64,000 nucleotides of DNA. Origin: Struthio camelus. Taxonomy: Eukaryota; Chordata; Aves; Struthioniformes; Struthionidae. Shown here one piece after another: positions 25,701-38,072 of the stretch. Where the stretch lies: the NCBI RefSeq assembly GCF_040807025.1, contig NC_090942.1, forward strand, positions 82,875,987 through 82,939,986. The letters are read 5' to 3'. The position numbers and the translations under genes were made by a program. Position 1 is the stretch's first letter. Each line of letters starts with the position of its first letter. A model generated the notes under the pieces. The model saw only the letters and a program-made list of their open reading frames with translations, was not told the origin of the DNA and did not search any database.

Positions 25701-26689
25701 AAAAAAAAAAAAAAAACCTAGTTTTAGCTATCTATCCCCGCAGATTTCATCCAAAAGCTTTCCATCCTGCTCAGTTAGCTTTAAAACGAGTTTTAATATC
25801 ATATGCTTGGAGGGAGACGGGAGAACAAAACAAGAAGTCTCCTCAGTCCTCACTGGGTAAAATCAACAAGGAGATCTAGGTTGTTTTTTTAAAACTTGTG
25901 TTAAATAAAATTTGCCTAACATTTTTAAACTACTTCTGAGAGGCCAGCATATTAGATTCTTCATTCTACTTACCACAAAAGACAACTGTCAAAATTATTA
26001 TAGGAACACTGTATATTTGCACAGCAGAAGTGAAGTGAGTTAAATCTTTATGGTTAAAAATAGTAATAGTTCATTAGCAATTAGTTACTAGATATAGATA
26101 TGAAAGAGGTATTAATTATGTCACCTCTTTGCAGTGAAAGCCAAATAAACTGCACCCCAGGGAAGTTCACAGTAACGCTTAACCATAGCTTTTTCTTTCC
26201 TAAAGCATGACGTTTATTTATTTCAACAATGACTATACGGGATCACGTGCCCCAAAAGAAGCTTTGGTTATCTTACTCTGTTAATTGTTATATTTACATC
26301 ACTTCAATATTAACGGAATTATTAACATCTCCTGATGCGCACTTATCTTAGCTTGACTTTTGCAAGTATCTTAGGACATTCACTGCTGATAAAGACTTGG
26401 AAGTGCATTAGCATGCCTCATTTTGCATTAAAATATTCAGCTGCTCACACTACACATACTTCAATTTAACACATTAATTTTATTACTCCGCTAGAAAGGA
26501 ACAGGCTTTCCACATCCAAGGTAAAACTCCACAGTGCAATTTCAGTCTTGTGTCTATTACACCAAGGAACAAAACCCTTATGTCATATGCCTTTTAAGAG
26601 ACAAAGCGATCTCTGTTTGCATAGCCACAACTGCTAAGATCTAAATACCAGCAATAAAAGAAAAATTTACCGAGGCAGGGGGAGCTCAT
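22447..26689 (-). CDS. Four-exon C2H2 zinc-finger protein (five fingers, helical C-terminal tail)
   Basis: Probable nuclear DNA-binding protein. The inferred coding join on the minus strand is 26689-26671, 25427-24765, 22942-22841 and 22760-22447, giving 365 residues (364 if the alternative acceptor three bases on is used). All junctions have GT/AG sites. Every exon ends after the first base of a codon and the next supplies the other two, so the frame is kept with no stop. Residues 1-84 are an acidic then basic leader. Five C2H2 fingers occupy about residues 85-217 with exact 28-residue spacing and all Cys/His ligands present. Linkers are degenerate (HTREN, HAKKK, HADEK, one HTGERP). Residues 228-261 form an acidic His/Glu-rich link, and 262-365 begin with a Leu/Gln-rich amphipathic helix and end in a Pro/Ser/Leu-rich tail. 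The start is the first ATG after an in-frame stop, with G at -3. I cannot name the orthologue. Upstream non-coding exons are likely. Confidence 0.82.
22841..22942 (-). CDS. Short 102-nt linker exon of the zinc-finger gene
   Basis: Bounded by tctccttttag at the acceptor and GAGT/GTAAGTA at the donor, a near-perfect splice site. Its length is a multiple of three, so skipping it would keep the reading frame. It codes for an acidic, His/Gln/Glu-rich link (HHKEQQGCGAEQLE inside) between the fingers and the helical tail. Confidence 0.72.
22943..24764 (-). other. Intron of the minus-strand zinc-finger gene
   Basis: Lies between the finger exon and the 102-nt exon. It holds two small tandem duplications: a 16-17 bp unit repeated about three times at 23381-23437 and an 18-bp period duplication at 23531-23564. 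It also has a short (CAAA)n run near 23901-23918. No other feature was recognised. Confidence 0.6.
24765..25427 (-). CDS. Zinc-finger exon with five C2H2 fingers
   Basis: Each finger fits C-x2-C-x3-F-x5-(L/F)-x2-H-x3-H. The base-contacting helix residues (-1,2,3,6) read in order G/S/T/N, R/A/N/V, R/S/N/A, G/S/A/Q and L/S/N/K. The reading frame runs on to a TAA at 24757-24759, but the sequence GCAG/GTAACT at 24765/24764 is a donor that joins in phase to the next two exons. A transcript that reads through would end after GN and lack the tail. At the 5' side the tandem acceptor (ccagcag) allows a one-codon difference. Confidence 0.85.
25428..26670 (-). other. Intron between the first coding exon and the finger exon
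   Basis: AT-rich, with a poly(A) run near 25699-25716. No repeat family or other coding sequence recognised. The open frames near 25446-25682 overlap its 3' end and show only low-complexity Phe/Ser-rich translation. Confidence 0.6.
26671..26689 (-). CDS. First coding exon (19 coding bases) of the zinc-finger gene
   Basis: Reads MSSPCL plus one base of the next codon, ending at a GTAAATT donor. The ATG has G at -3. An in-frame TAG lies upstream in genomic sequence. The phase (1) matches the zinc-finger exon exactly. Because the exon is so short, the evidence is the phase match and splice signal rather than coding content; an alternative first exon is possible. Confidence 0.55.
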
Positions 26690-28569
26690 CTCGTACACCA
26701 AGGAATTAGAACTGCGAGGAGGCTAAGAAGTGGCAGCAGTCTCCTGGGCGATGAGGAAGACTGCCCACTGTAGGAGCAAGGTGTGTGTGTGGGGGGGGGG
26801 GCAATCCCTCACTCTGCAACCAACCAGCTCTCCCAGTGGCCCATGACAGTAACCCCAGGGCTCTAACAGTGAAACAGGAACCAGAACAACCCTTCATTGC
26901 CATCAAAAAGTATTGCTGGGGAATCAGATATTTCAGACATGGTGCTGTACCTCACCCTTTTCTATCTGTGGAAAAAGGCTGAGGAGAGAAGTCCATCTGC
27001 TCTCTTTCACTCCAAAGAGACCGTATTTTCTTATTTTAAAACAGTTGCTATAGACCCACGGCAAACAGAAAAGCCAACCTAGCATGCAATACACACCCTA
27101 CCAACTTAGGACAGAGCAAGCAGCCAAGAATAAAGAAGGCAGAGTCCCCAGCACCACTGATGAGTCTTAAGCTTTTCCCTCTATGATTTAATTAGCAGAG
27201 TGTGCTTCTCACCTGTGCAGGGCCCTCCTGCAACCTCACTTTTTGCAGCCTCCTGGAGTTGAGAGAACATGGGCTCTACTGCTAGCTCCATCTAGAAAAG
27301 GAGAGGAGAGCCAGCATGTGCAACCTTCTTCCACAGAGTTGAGAGCAGAACAGGAGGAAGGGAGGAAGGCACAGGTGCAATGCATTCTGCCAGTACCAAC
27401 AGGCTGTATTAACAGGGGCAAACCTACATGTGCTAGTGAATACTTAAGTAGGGGAATGAGAATCTGGTAGAAAGATTTTAAGTTTGGTGAGTTACAGGCT
27501 GGAGAGTTCAATCAAGAGAGCAGAAATAATAAAAGGCAACATCACCTAACCTTAGTCTGTCTTTACTACAGATAAGCCCTCGCTACGGGTAGCAAAGGCT
27601 CCTACCTCCCAGCATAGCAGCCCACTTGCCCCCCAATTTCAACACCTTCTGCTCTTTCCAAATTCTTACTACATCCCCCTCTGCTAATAGTTTCCCCCCT
27701 TTTCTCCAGAACCAATCTGCTCCTACCTGAAAGCCTCTGAAAAGTATCTCAACTTATACCTTAATCTGTTTTGAAGTAAGATAGTGAATGCAGTAACCCC
27801 CCAACAGCAACCTGCCTGTTCCCAACCCAGCCCACACCCTCAGATGAACTTCACTTGCAGGGCTAGGGTGGCTGCTCCTCCCCAGCCCACTTCAGGCCCT
27901 CATTAGGGAAGGTGCTGGGGCAAGGGCAGGCAGTAATTGGTACCGGGGAAGCAGCACCCCCACCCCTCCTGCAGCAGCCCTAAGGGCCAACAGCCTGGGG
28001 AGCTTGTGGGAAAGTGGGCTGTCCGGGTTTGGCTTGACCCCACAGGCGCATGCAGGGCTCCAGTCACGCATGCAGCTCCCCAGCCTCTGCCGCAAATTCC
28101 TTTGCGGTGAGCTAGCACATGCAGCACTTCCACAACATCTAGAGCAGGAAAACCACCCAGGCACCTACCCTGTTCCCGCAGAGAGTTTCCCAGCTCGCAG
28201 GCAGCTCTGCCTGTTGCAGTGCCATGAGGTGCTGAGGCTACAGGGAAAGGTCAGGCTGAGCCTCTGCTGCTGCCCCTGCTGGCCGGGAGAGCACGGAAAA
28301 GGCCCCTCAGCTCCCTAGCTGCTTCCGGGTGGTACTGGTAGCAACGTGGTGATTCCTTCCTCTTCAACTTTCCTTTGAGTTTACCCTTTGTTACTGTCCC
28401 CTAAAAACACGGGGGGGGCAGCACTTACTCAGTTGTTCCAGAATCTGTCTTGGATGCACTCTGATAACTTGATGTTCTCATTAGCTTGCACTCTTTCTGA
28501 TGATGTTCACTTGTTTGGTTCCCCTGACATGTCTCATCTGATCCTTATCATGCAATCTCTCTGAGAGCA

Positions 28570-28633
28570 GGATTATTTTACTCATTACACGTACAGCATA
28601 AGGATTATTTTACTCATTACATGAACAGCACAG
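28570..28633 (+). repeat. 32-bp tandem duplication
   Basis: Two copies of a unit starting ggattattttactcattaca, at 28570 and 28602, with a few differences at the end. Confidence 0.8.
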
Positions 28634-30027
28634 AGCATAAATGAGACTCTGATCTCTGTTTGAGGCATGACAGTGTTGCCCCAGTAAAAATGTTAACATT
28701 TCGTGATTGAGCACATATGCCTAGTGGTGGTGCGGCTTTGCAAGAAAGGAAGACAAAGAGGAAGACGTGTCTCGTCTCGTATTTCAGAGGCACCAGAGAA
28801 CATGCAGCAGCTACTTTGACAAAGAGCGGGTCCCCAAAAGTTGAGCTCAGAAATAAAAGATAAGATGTTTCGTACTGCCTGAACTGAGCAGCCTGTGGAA
28901 CGTCACAAATTAACTGCCTGCTGATTTTCCTTGCCATGTACCTTCTCTTCTACCTCCTCCCATCCCTCCCTCATATTTCCTCGCCGTCCAGAAGCAATGG
29001 GTGAGGCAATGGACGTGCTGGGAGGCATCACCCTTTGCTGTGTATTATGCTCCACGCCTTTTCCGCAAGCTCTGTGCCTTAGTCACGCCTCTCTAACAGC
29101 GCCCAGTTCCTTTAAAATATTCCTGGAAGGGTGACGTTTTTCAGACTTGCATATGGTGCAAAGGTCGTGCTGCAGACTAAGTGGAAAAGGGCAGGAAAAG
29201 TGACTCTCTGTGGCTTCCTGGGTCTCTGGTACAGAGCTTCACCTACAAGTTCTTCCACAGAGCAAGATCAAGTCTAGAGAGCTGGTCTTTTTCACAGTCT
29301 AAATAGCCTGTAGTTCGACTTTGCCATTTCATCTTCAGGAACACCTCTGTTAGCCGGAGATGGTATCTGCACAGCAGCACCCATGAAGTGTACAAATCCA
29401 AGAAAGCAAAAAGAGAGGCTGGAAATTCCTGCTCCCTTTACCCAAAGATCCAGGGGTCCACGTCCCAGCAGGGCTTCCATGCCAAATTCTAAGCCCTGCC
29501 GAGGAGGACAGCATCGCTTCTCTTACAGTGGCAGTTAATGATTTCACTGAACTTCATTTCCATACCATGTGGACCCAAATCAAGAGCCCAGAGAGCAAGG
29601 TGGGCTACATCTTTCCAGTCATCTGTGGAAACAAAATATTCTCCACATGCATTTTATAAAAAAATTGTGTTTGCTTTCCATGGCTATTCCTTTTCAAGGG
29701 ACCCTTAAAGTTTGTCAGAGTTGATATATTCCCAAAAAGTATTTCTGTTTTGTTAAAATAGTTTTTAGAAAATAAATATTTGCTCTAAAAACTGTCTTGT
29801 TTAATTACTTTTGAGAGTCAAACATAGTCCCATAACTCAAAAAAATTAAGTAAAAACTTAAAATATCATAATATCTGCTTGCAAAACCACAAAGGTTAAA
29901 TAGTATTCCCTCCAACTACAGCTCTTACTCCCCTCATTTTAAGTGAAGGAAATAAGGGATTCTCCTAGGAGAAGCCAGTTCACCTTACTCTCAAGGTCCT
30001 CAGAGGAAGACTACATATTGCTGAAGA

Positions 30028-30070
30028 TCCTTCCTCCCTCCCTCCCTTCCTCCCTTCCTCCCTTCCTCCT
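30028..30070 (+). repeat. Pyrimidine microsatellite (CCCT/CCTT)n
   Basis: Uninterrupted polypyrimidine run made of ccctt/ccct units. Confidence 0.85.
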
Positions 30071-33000
30071 AACCAGTAGCCTTTTCTTCCCTTAAAGTTC
30101 CTCTGTTTCTTTCTGAAGGGCCTCCTTACAGAACACTTGGAGAATTAAAGCAGACATTGGGAAGTATAGATCATCACTGATCAGTTGGAGAACTGATCCA
30201 AGAGTGACCTGCAAATAGGTGATGGCCAGTGAGGAGATAACAGAAAACTCTATTTTAAACTAAAGACACAAATTTTAAAATTAGGTGAAATAGAAAAAAA
30301 AACCCACTGCGATTCAAAAAAAAAAAAAAATTTGCCCAGCTGTGCCAGGTGCAGCCACTGCGGGTAAAGGTCCCATTTCAGGGTCATGTTAAGAGCCTTA
30401 ATATGCAACCAGGTGCAATCACAACAGAATCCCCTCCTGGGACCTGCAGACTGTAACAGGTTCTGTTTCAACCCAAGTAAAGCTTAGAGCAATTGCAAAG
30501 GAAAGATCCATGTATTTATCCTTTGTTTATGGAGCCCAAATTATAAAGCAGAGATAAAAACAGAGTTGCAACTCATGCTGTCTTCTCTGATGCAAAGCCA
30601 GAATGGTTGCTTTCCCATCTCATCGGCACTGCAGAGCTATTTGGAATGAGCAGATGCCCCGTGACTCACCAGCACCTCTGTCAAGTCACCAGACAGTAAC
30701 AAATATATCAGTTTGAGTTCAGACATTTATTTCCTAAAATGAAGAACAAGTTATAGCCAAAATCATTTGGTTTTCACTTAAAAATTCAGTAGCTAGTCTC
30801 ATTTTAGCTGTAATGAATGAATGAAACAGCAGGTGGGGATCTACTGTTGCGAGATATTTATACTCTAATAGCTTCTCAGAGACTCTGTAGGGGACTGAGG
30901 CATGACTGTGCTCTTGATATTGTACAAATACAAACAAGATGGTATTTCCTGCCACAAACAATGCTGGAGTAGCATTAATGCTAGCCCTCAAATGGAGAAC
31001 TACTCTCACATAGCATGACATTTAGCATGATTTATTGTACGTTTTTGCCATTTTCTAAATGAGAATAGCTTAAATTTCAGGTCTCCAAAATCATCCAGGA
31101 CAAAAAAGCCTCACCACATTCCCAAGGAAACTAAGAAATTATACAAAGTATGGCTATAAACAGTAAAGCTACTTGAATAACTGAGGATACCAAGAACACT
31201 ACTTAAAAACATTTGAAAAATCGTAATGTAGGAGTAATTGGAAAAGCATCAAATGAGTTTAAGATTATGATTAAAGCAAAATTCACCCCATTTACCTCTA
31301 CTCCTTGCATTTTGGTTTTGGTAGCATATCATACATGCATTTTGGAGTTTGGCAGGCTCCCTGTTTTTGAGGATTTTCCTGTTTTGCAAGGAAGAATAAT
31401 GAAGTGAATTTCTCAAATGCAAATGATTTGATTCTTGGTGACTGTAGACCACGCTTACAGGATAGGAGATTCTACCATGGGAAGCACAGCCTCAGAAAGA
31501 CTTTAAGTGTCATGGTAAATATCAGCAGAATATAAGCAATCTTTGGCGATCCTGTCTGCGGTGAAAAGGCTAACATAATCCACAGAAGTATAAACAGAGG
31601 AACACTGCATAAAACAAAAGATGTTGTATTCACCCAGTATTTGTTACTCCGGCAATTACTACTGCAGTAATAGATTAGCTATGGGATCTGAAGAAAGAAC
31701 TAATGCAAAGATGTCCCTTGCCTTGTATTAAGCACGGAGTCAAACTACCTCAGTCGTCCTCTCTGGCCTCCCAGAAAAACCCCGTGGCACTTAATCTGTT
31801 GGTACCTCACCAAAATCTATGGCCATATTCATGAATAAAGGATATCAGAACCTTGCAGGCTTAAATAAACATTAGCAGGGAGAAGACGACACACCCAGGA
31901 GACAGTTAAGTAGGTGAAAACACAGAACAATGGAAGTTCTGCCTTCAAGAAACAAGGAGTGAAGCCTAGAGGTTTTGTGGCCAGCTGGGAGTTTCTCATT
32001 TAAAAGAATCAGGGAGAGTTCCCAGCACCAATGGACAGATACTTCCTTCTAGGAGCAATGCCTTGCCCCCCAGAAACTTCGGGACAGCCGATCTGTGGAC
32101 CTTGTGTGTGCTACAAGAGATACAGGAGTTAATTTGGCACAGAGTTTGGCACTCTGTAAATCACTAACACTTCATTGAATTAAATAAGTAAACAAACTAA
32201 GGGAAAATCCTTCCTCAACGAATCTAGTCATTCAACTTTGATTCAGCAGAAATTTAACAGAAAGTGTTAACGACAAATAACACTTGTGTTAAGCACTAAT
32301 TGTGCCAAAAAGCAGAGATTTAGCAATTCATATAGAAAGAAGCTGCTTCAGAGGTATAGAGGAGTAACTATTTCAGAAGACAGCGTTTGTGGGAAACATC
32401 TCAGTTCCACCACAGAACAGGTTGAAAAGATATCTTAAAATCTTTAATATCTTCCAAATCTGCCACCTCCTGGTCAATCTAGAAAACTGTTTTAGCCGAA
32501 CGCAGCCAGACATCGCACAGTTTTGCAAGCACTGTCAGAAGGACGACATAGGAGTGATGGAACAATTCTGAAATGTCCTATCTGAAAAGTTGGCTGGATT
32601 CTAAAAACTTTTGATTCATTCTGAAAAGCTTGATAAGGTTTTCCCTTCATTGAAAGTGTTAAGTCAGGTACTTTAGGGGGATCTATGAGAAGTCCTATGT
32701 CCCAGGTAAACCGCAGCGCATTGCAGCGACCAAAAATAGGGCTGTGCTGTTAACGTTAATCCAGCAGAGGCCTCCTCACTTCATGTCTGAAATCCTAAGA
32801 AGGTCCGCTTCTCCAGATAACATTTCCCAAACTTTGTTCATTCCTCGGTAATAAATTTCTTCTAGAAGAATTGGGAGCAAAGTACAGAGAGGAGAAAGTG
32901 GGAGTTTCTGCAGTAAGCGAGTATTTAGGGACACCATGAATTCTGAATTTCACCACCCATTCCTTCTCTGTATTTATTCAACAAAAAGGAAAGGTGAGAT

Positions 33001-36000
33001 TCAGTCCCAGGGTCTCCACTGAAGACAAAAGCCCATAAATCCAAGCGCCAACAGACAGTACAGTAGTCACATTCAAATATATTTTAATATATGCACCTGC
33101 ACACAGACGTATCAGTACACCATCCAGCAGTGCTCAGACAGCTACCTCAGGATCCAATCATAGTATAGATAAGAAATCAAAGGAGGCATCTAACAACACC
33201 TATTAATGGGCAAATGTCAGGGTCGGTGCTCTGGGACCCACGCTCCAGGACTAGAGCACTGTTGATACGTGCTACCAGTCTCGCATATAGAAAAGGCACA
33301 AACTGATGCCTTAATACCAGTATTCAAATACACAAAGAAGATAAATGGTTTGGGGTGCTTTCTACAGGTTCTGGAGTGCCAAGTTCACTTTCCTGCTCTT
33401 CCAGTGATAGCTTGTATAAGCTGCTTAGTGCCAGAGCCGCTAAAAATTAAGTGTCTGCCATTTGTTGACCTGCTGCAGCTGCATCTTAGCCTCTGTTCCC
33501 CAGTCAGGCATATGTAAAAATCACATTTCCTTACCTCCCAGGGAGGGTGTGAATATAACTCATGTAAGACTAGGAATTGTTCTAGCAATATAGTAGAGGG
33601 AAACGGATATAAGAGTACCAGAGAGAGATTCCCAGCTTCCTAGCACAGGCATGCCGTGCAGCACGGCAGAAATCAAAGCTTTCCTGTTGACTTTTACTTT
33701 CCACACACACTTAAGACTCCAGGCCCGTATTCCAGGAGCAGAGTGAAGTGGTGCAAACACAGGAGCTTCGACTAAAGAAAGTTTACCTGCAAGGGTTCAT
33801 TGTCTGCGAGTTCAAAAATTAACTCTGTTACACGTCTGTATCCTGAGTTACATAAGACATCTACACATCCGACAATCACTGCCATAGCTCTTAGATAGGA
33901 CCACCAGACCCATCTGCCCATAAAGGTATTGACTAAACTCTGCATGTGCAAATCTGAACTGAATCCAGGTACAAGAAAGATTCTCAGTCATCAGGACTTC
34001 AGCTGATGACATTATTACCGTGTTGGAGACTCCACACTTCAAATAGCTTTGGATGATATAGACTATGAAATTATCCCTTCTCATTCCACCTTATGATAAG
34101 GAGCAAGTCTTCCTGCTCCTCCATGTGAGATGCAAATTATGTGTCCAGCACATAATTGTTTCGGAGTGTTTCTGTTTAAAGAGGAGTAATCACTAATCCC
34201 AGTGGATTTAAGGCCTAATACCCCAAGGTGGATAGAGGTTTCTCACGTAGGGTGCCTTCTAAAGCAAAGGACCTGAAAACACTATGCACAGATGAGCAAT
34301 ATGTGTATCTAACCATGAAATAGCTACATCAGTAAACACTGGGCACAGTAGTCTCAGCAGAGCAACACAGGGCAAGAGGTGTCTATAAACCGAGGAGAAA
34401 ACTGAAAATAACTGCTGAAGCAGCAACCAGCTAATATATCTGTACGGATAGGACAAATCCCAGAGCAAAAAGGGCCTCAGCCGTCACCTTGTCTCACTTA
34501 AAAGACCTACAGGAGACAAAGTATATAAGTCAACAGGGAGCCAACAGGGCACCTTCTGACAGAATCACAGGAACGGTGGTGGCAGCAGCCGACAGCAGTA
34601 AAAACAAGAAACAGGAGACCACTTTGAACATCACTGTTCTTCAAAGTCTGTGAGGCACAGAGAGCCACAGCAGAGCGCAACTGGTGGCCACATTTCCGTG
34701 ATGGACTGTACACTAAGAACTACAGCCAATCACCAAAGACTGGTAAAATGACACAATATAAATCGTTAAAAGAAAAGATATAGTAATCTGTGTAGCATTT
34801 CAAAGGAGCAGGAGAGGTTGCTAGAAGGAAGAGTCTGGGAAGCAGCAGTGTGAAAGCAAGAGCGGCCAGCCAAGTTGTTCAATAAAAGTAGTTGACCATG
34901 GTTCTGTTTTTTTTAACTGGGAGTATTTTAAAGGAAATCACTTTTTAGAAAGTTGAGCGTGATATGTTTTTCTTTTTAAAAATTAAACCTATTTAAATTA
35001 TATAGGAAAAGAAGTCAATCCATTTTAAAGTCCAGACTGCAGGAACCTATACAAATAATTTGGTTTAAATTATATTACAAATATATTGAATTACATCACA
35101 TCTGTTGCCAAAGTCTTAAAGAAGATCAACCACAAACCGGACAATACTGAGGCCAGAAAGTTTAGTTTTCTCTCCCAATCTGAAAAAAAGATTAGGTGTG
35201 AGATCTACGACGATTATCAGCTCAATGTCTTAGGCTTTGTTTAATCAATCCCTCAACTTTAAACATAAGGTATTTTTAAAGTATGTTCAGCTTATTTCAC
35301 TAATAAGATAAATCGAAAATCCTATTTTTCTGTGTTTTCAATAATTCCATCTCCACAAACATCTTGACAAGTCTAAAGTAGACAAAGGAATAATTTGATA
35401 AATAGGAAGTGTAATGCAACATTTAATAAAATAACGAAATTCAGAATGTATGTATCTGAATAAATGCATGTTAACTTTTATAACTGCTTGTGCATATATG
35501 TACTGAATTCTCCTCATCAACAAAGAAGGGATATAAGATTTTCTGTAAAGATTACTCTTAGTTAAAAATTTTGTAATGGTCACCAAACAATGAGAATAAA
35601 CCTTTCCTTTATGGGGAAAAAAAAAAAAGTACGCCTACAAAATAGAATTAACAAAACAGCACCTACTTAATTCAAATCTGCTCACTTGGTGACTTAAACC
35701 ATGATTAAAATCCTTATTATAAATTATTTTGGTATGAATTAAACTACTATAAATTATTCACATCAAATCACCCTGCTGTCACTCTCCAGCCTTTTATTGC
35801 AGTTATTCTGACGATGATCATCTCTGAGTATTATGTTTCAAAGCTTTTAACAATGCTTCCCTGGCCATCTTCCCAGCTTTACTTTACTAAGTGAACAACC
35901 GGCTTCATTTCCATATCCTCCAGCCATGCCACTCCACACACGTGGAAGTACTTCTTTTGGGCAACAAAAAACATTCCTGAATAGGCCATCTTTCTTTTTG

Positions 36001-37944
36001 AGACCCACTTCCTTCGTGCCTCAACTCTTTGTAATGCTGATGTTACATTAGCATGTGCAAATGCACGTAATCTTCCCCTGTGTGGTACCTCCACAGCTGC
36101 CTTACTGAAAATTTGTTCATATTTCATCTTCCCTATCTCTCATTATTTTCCAGGTATACATCCCAAGTCCCTGATCTCCAACTGGTGCAGCACAAGTTGA
36201 ACACAACAGTTACTACATGGTTCCCATTTACCACTTGCTCCTTAAATTTACTTTTCAAGATTTTAAGCTCCTCTCCCTTACAGCCTCTATGACTTCAGCA
36301 AAGGCTTTCTCCTCCTCCCGCTGACTATACTGGGCACTCTGCAGATACGCACTTCATTGATCCTTCCTCTTGTTGTCCATCCCATCTGTGAACATATTTT
36401 CTGACTCATCTACACACCCTTAATTTCTCTCTTCTAATGACTAATTCTCCCAGTCAATAGCGCTTACCTCATTGAAGCAACGTTTGGGTAGAAGGTCTGC
36501 AGAACAATTACTAGGCAGAGCTGTTTAAAAGGGGCTGGGAATAAAACAGAAAGCAATTTGCCAAGAAGGGAGGGGACAACAAAACTGTTTTCCCTCCATA
36601 TTAGGTAGGAAGGGAGCACCGTGGTAGGTTTCTTTAAGGGCACAGAAGCACAGGAAAGTCCTTTGCTTCTTTGCAAGACCAGCTCCTCTGTCTTCAGTTT
36701 TGACTCACCGTGGAAAATAAGCCTTAACTCCTCAAATTCTTTACCAGCCAGAGTCTTTTTTTTCGTGAATGTTCATTTAGGTGTTTACGCATATGCCGAC
36801 AGGTCTCAGTTCACATTCTGCAAACCTTTGTATCCAGAGCCCAAAACAGATGTGTCCTTTTGGTTGGCTCAGTACTCCCAAATCACGTTGACTTTACTGC
36901 ATGAAAGTCTCCTGAAAATCCAGCTTGCTTTCTTAGCTTTTATTATTTTGGGTTTTCACTCGTTTCCCGCGCGCGCTGAACGTTAGGCAGCAACACCGCA
37001 GACTGCAGCCCGTTCCACCATTCCAAGCAGCCATCGGGGAGCGGAGGGGGCGACCCTCAGGGTGACCTGGGGAAAGGGGACGATCACGTACCACCTCGGC
37101 CTCTGCGTTCGGATCTCCGCGTGGGGCCGACCTTGCTCCCGCTGCCTCTTCTCCCAGCCTCTCCCCCGGTGCTTTCCAGGTTGCCATCGGGCAAAACGAT
37201 GGCTACTTGGGTCCAACCGCGAGAAAGCTGCCTGAAAGGCCGAAGGGACAGGGAACGGCGGATGTGGTAACGAAACCCACGAAACTTGGGAGCTTTGTTT
37301 CTGACTGTGCCGTGGTTCCCGGTGGAGGCCAGGCGCTGCATCTCCAGCTAACCGGGCCGCACCTGCCCGAGCAGCTGAACCGTGCCGTGCCCACGGGGCG
37401 GCGGGGCGAACCCCCACCCAGGGCCATGCCGGGGGCAGCGCGGCCGGCCTCGCTCACGCCACCTGCTCCCCCTGGCCTCGCTCAGCAGCTCTGCGCCGGG
37501 CGACCCTGCCCCTCACTAACGCACCCCTAGCGTTTGGGGGGTGAAGGGGGGGGAGAGGGAAAGGATTACATAAAACGATTGAGAAGGCCTAGGACGGGGC
37601 AGAAACCACGCTGCCGCGTCGCTTAAGACGCCACGTGAGGGGAAAGCCACTGCAGTCCATTTTCGGTCTCTCCGAGCCCCCCACGAGCGATTAGGAGAGG
37701 GGGCTGGAGTGTGGGGCAGCGCCCCGTGGGGGGCGCCAGGCCCCAGAGCGGCGGCGGCGGCGGCAGGAGAGGGGGAGGCCGGGCGGGTCCCTGCTCGGCA
37801 GCGCCGGCCAAGCGCGGGGGGAAACACGGCGGCGCCGGCGGGCACCCGGAGCGCCCGGCCGGGGCCGCAAGGGTTACAACCATAGAGCCGGCCGCCTCCC
37901 GCGGCGGGGCGGGGGGGCAGGAAGTGCTCGCCGGCGGCGCGGCG

Positions 37945-38037
37945 ATGCGGGCGGCGGCGGCGGCGGCCTCCGCCAGCGAGGAGCCGCCTCAGCCGGCGGC
38001 CCGCGCTGCCCGCCTGCAGCCCGGCCCGCGGCGGGCG

Positions 38038-38072
<35 letters not shown>

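Larger units (their letters stand above)
26690..36959. other. Non-coding stretch upstream of the minus-strand coding exons
   Basis: No gene that I can support. It contains a GT/G run at 26781-26801, a moderately GC-rich patch at about 27840-28320, a 32-bp period tandem duplication at 28570-28633 and a (TCCC)n/(CCTT)n pyrimidine microsatellite at 30028-30070. If the minus-strand gene starts in the CpG island to the right, this is its first intron; a good minus-strand donor (CCACG/GTGAGT) lies at 36709/36708. Confidence 0.45.

Noticed and set aside
26706-26906. Minus-strand 66-codon frame just upstream of the short coding exon
   Set aside because: It is in a different frame from the gene and low in complexity (Pro/His run from a GT/G repeat). 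At best it is 5' UTR or intron.
36983-37883. Several open frames on both strands in the CpG island
   Set aside because: High GC lowers stop frequency. Translations are Pro/Ala/Arg-rich with no domain, so this is more likely promoter and 5' UTR sequence.
37711-37944. Extension of the nine-finger protein upstream of the ATG at 37945
   Set aside because: The frame is open back to a TAA at 37624, but it has no in-frame ATG before 37945. Only GTG/CTG codons are available.
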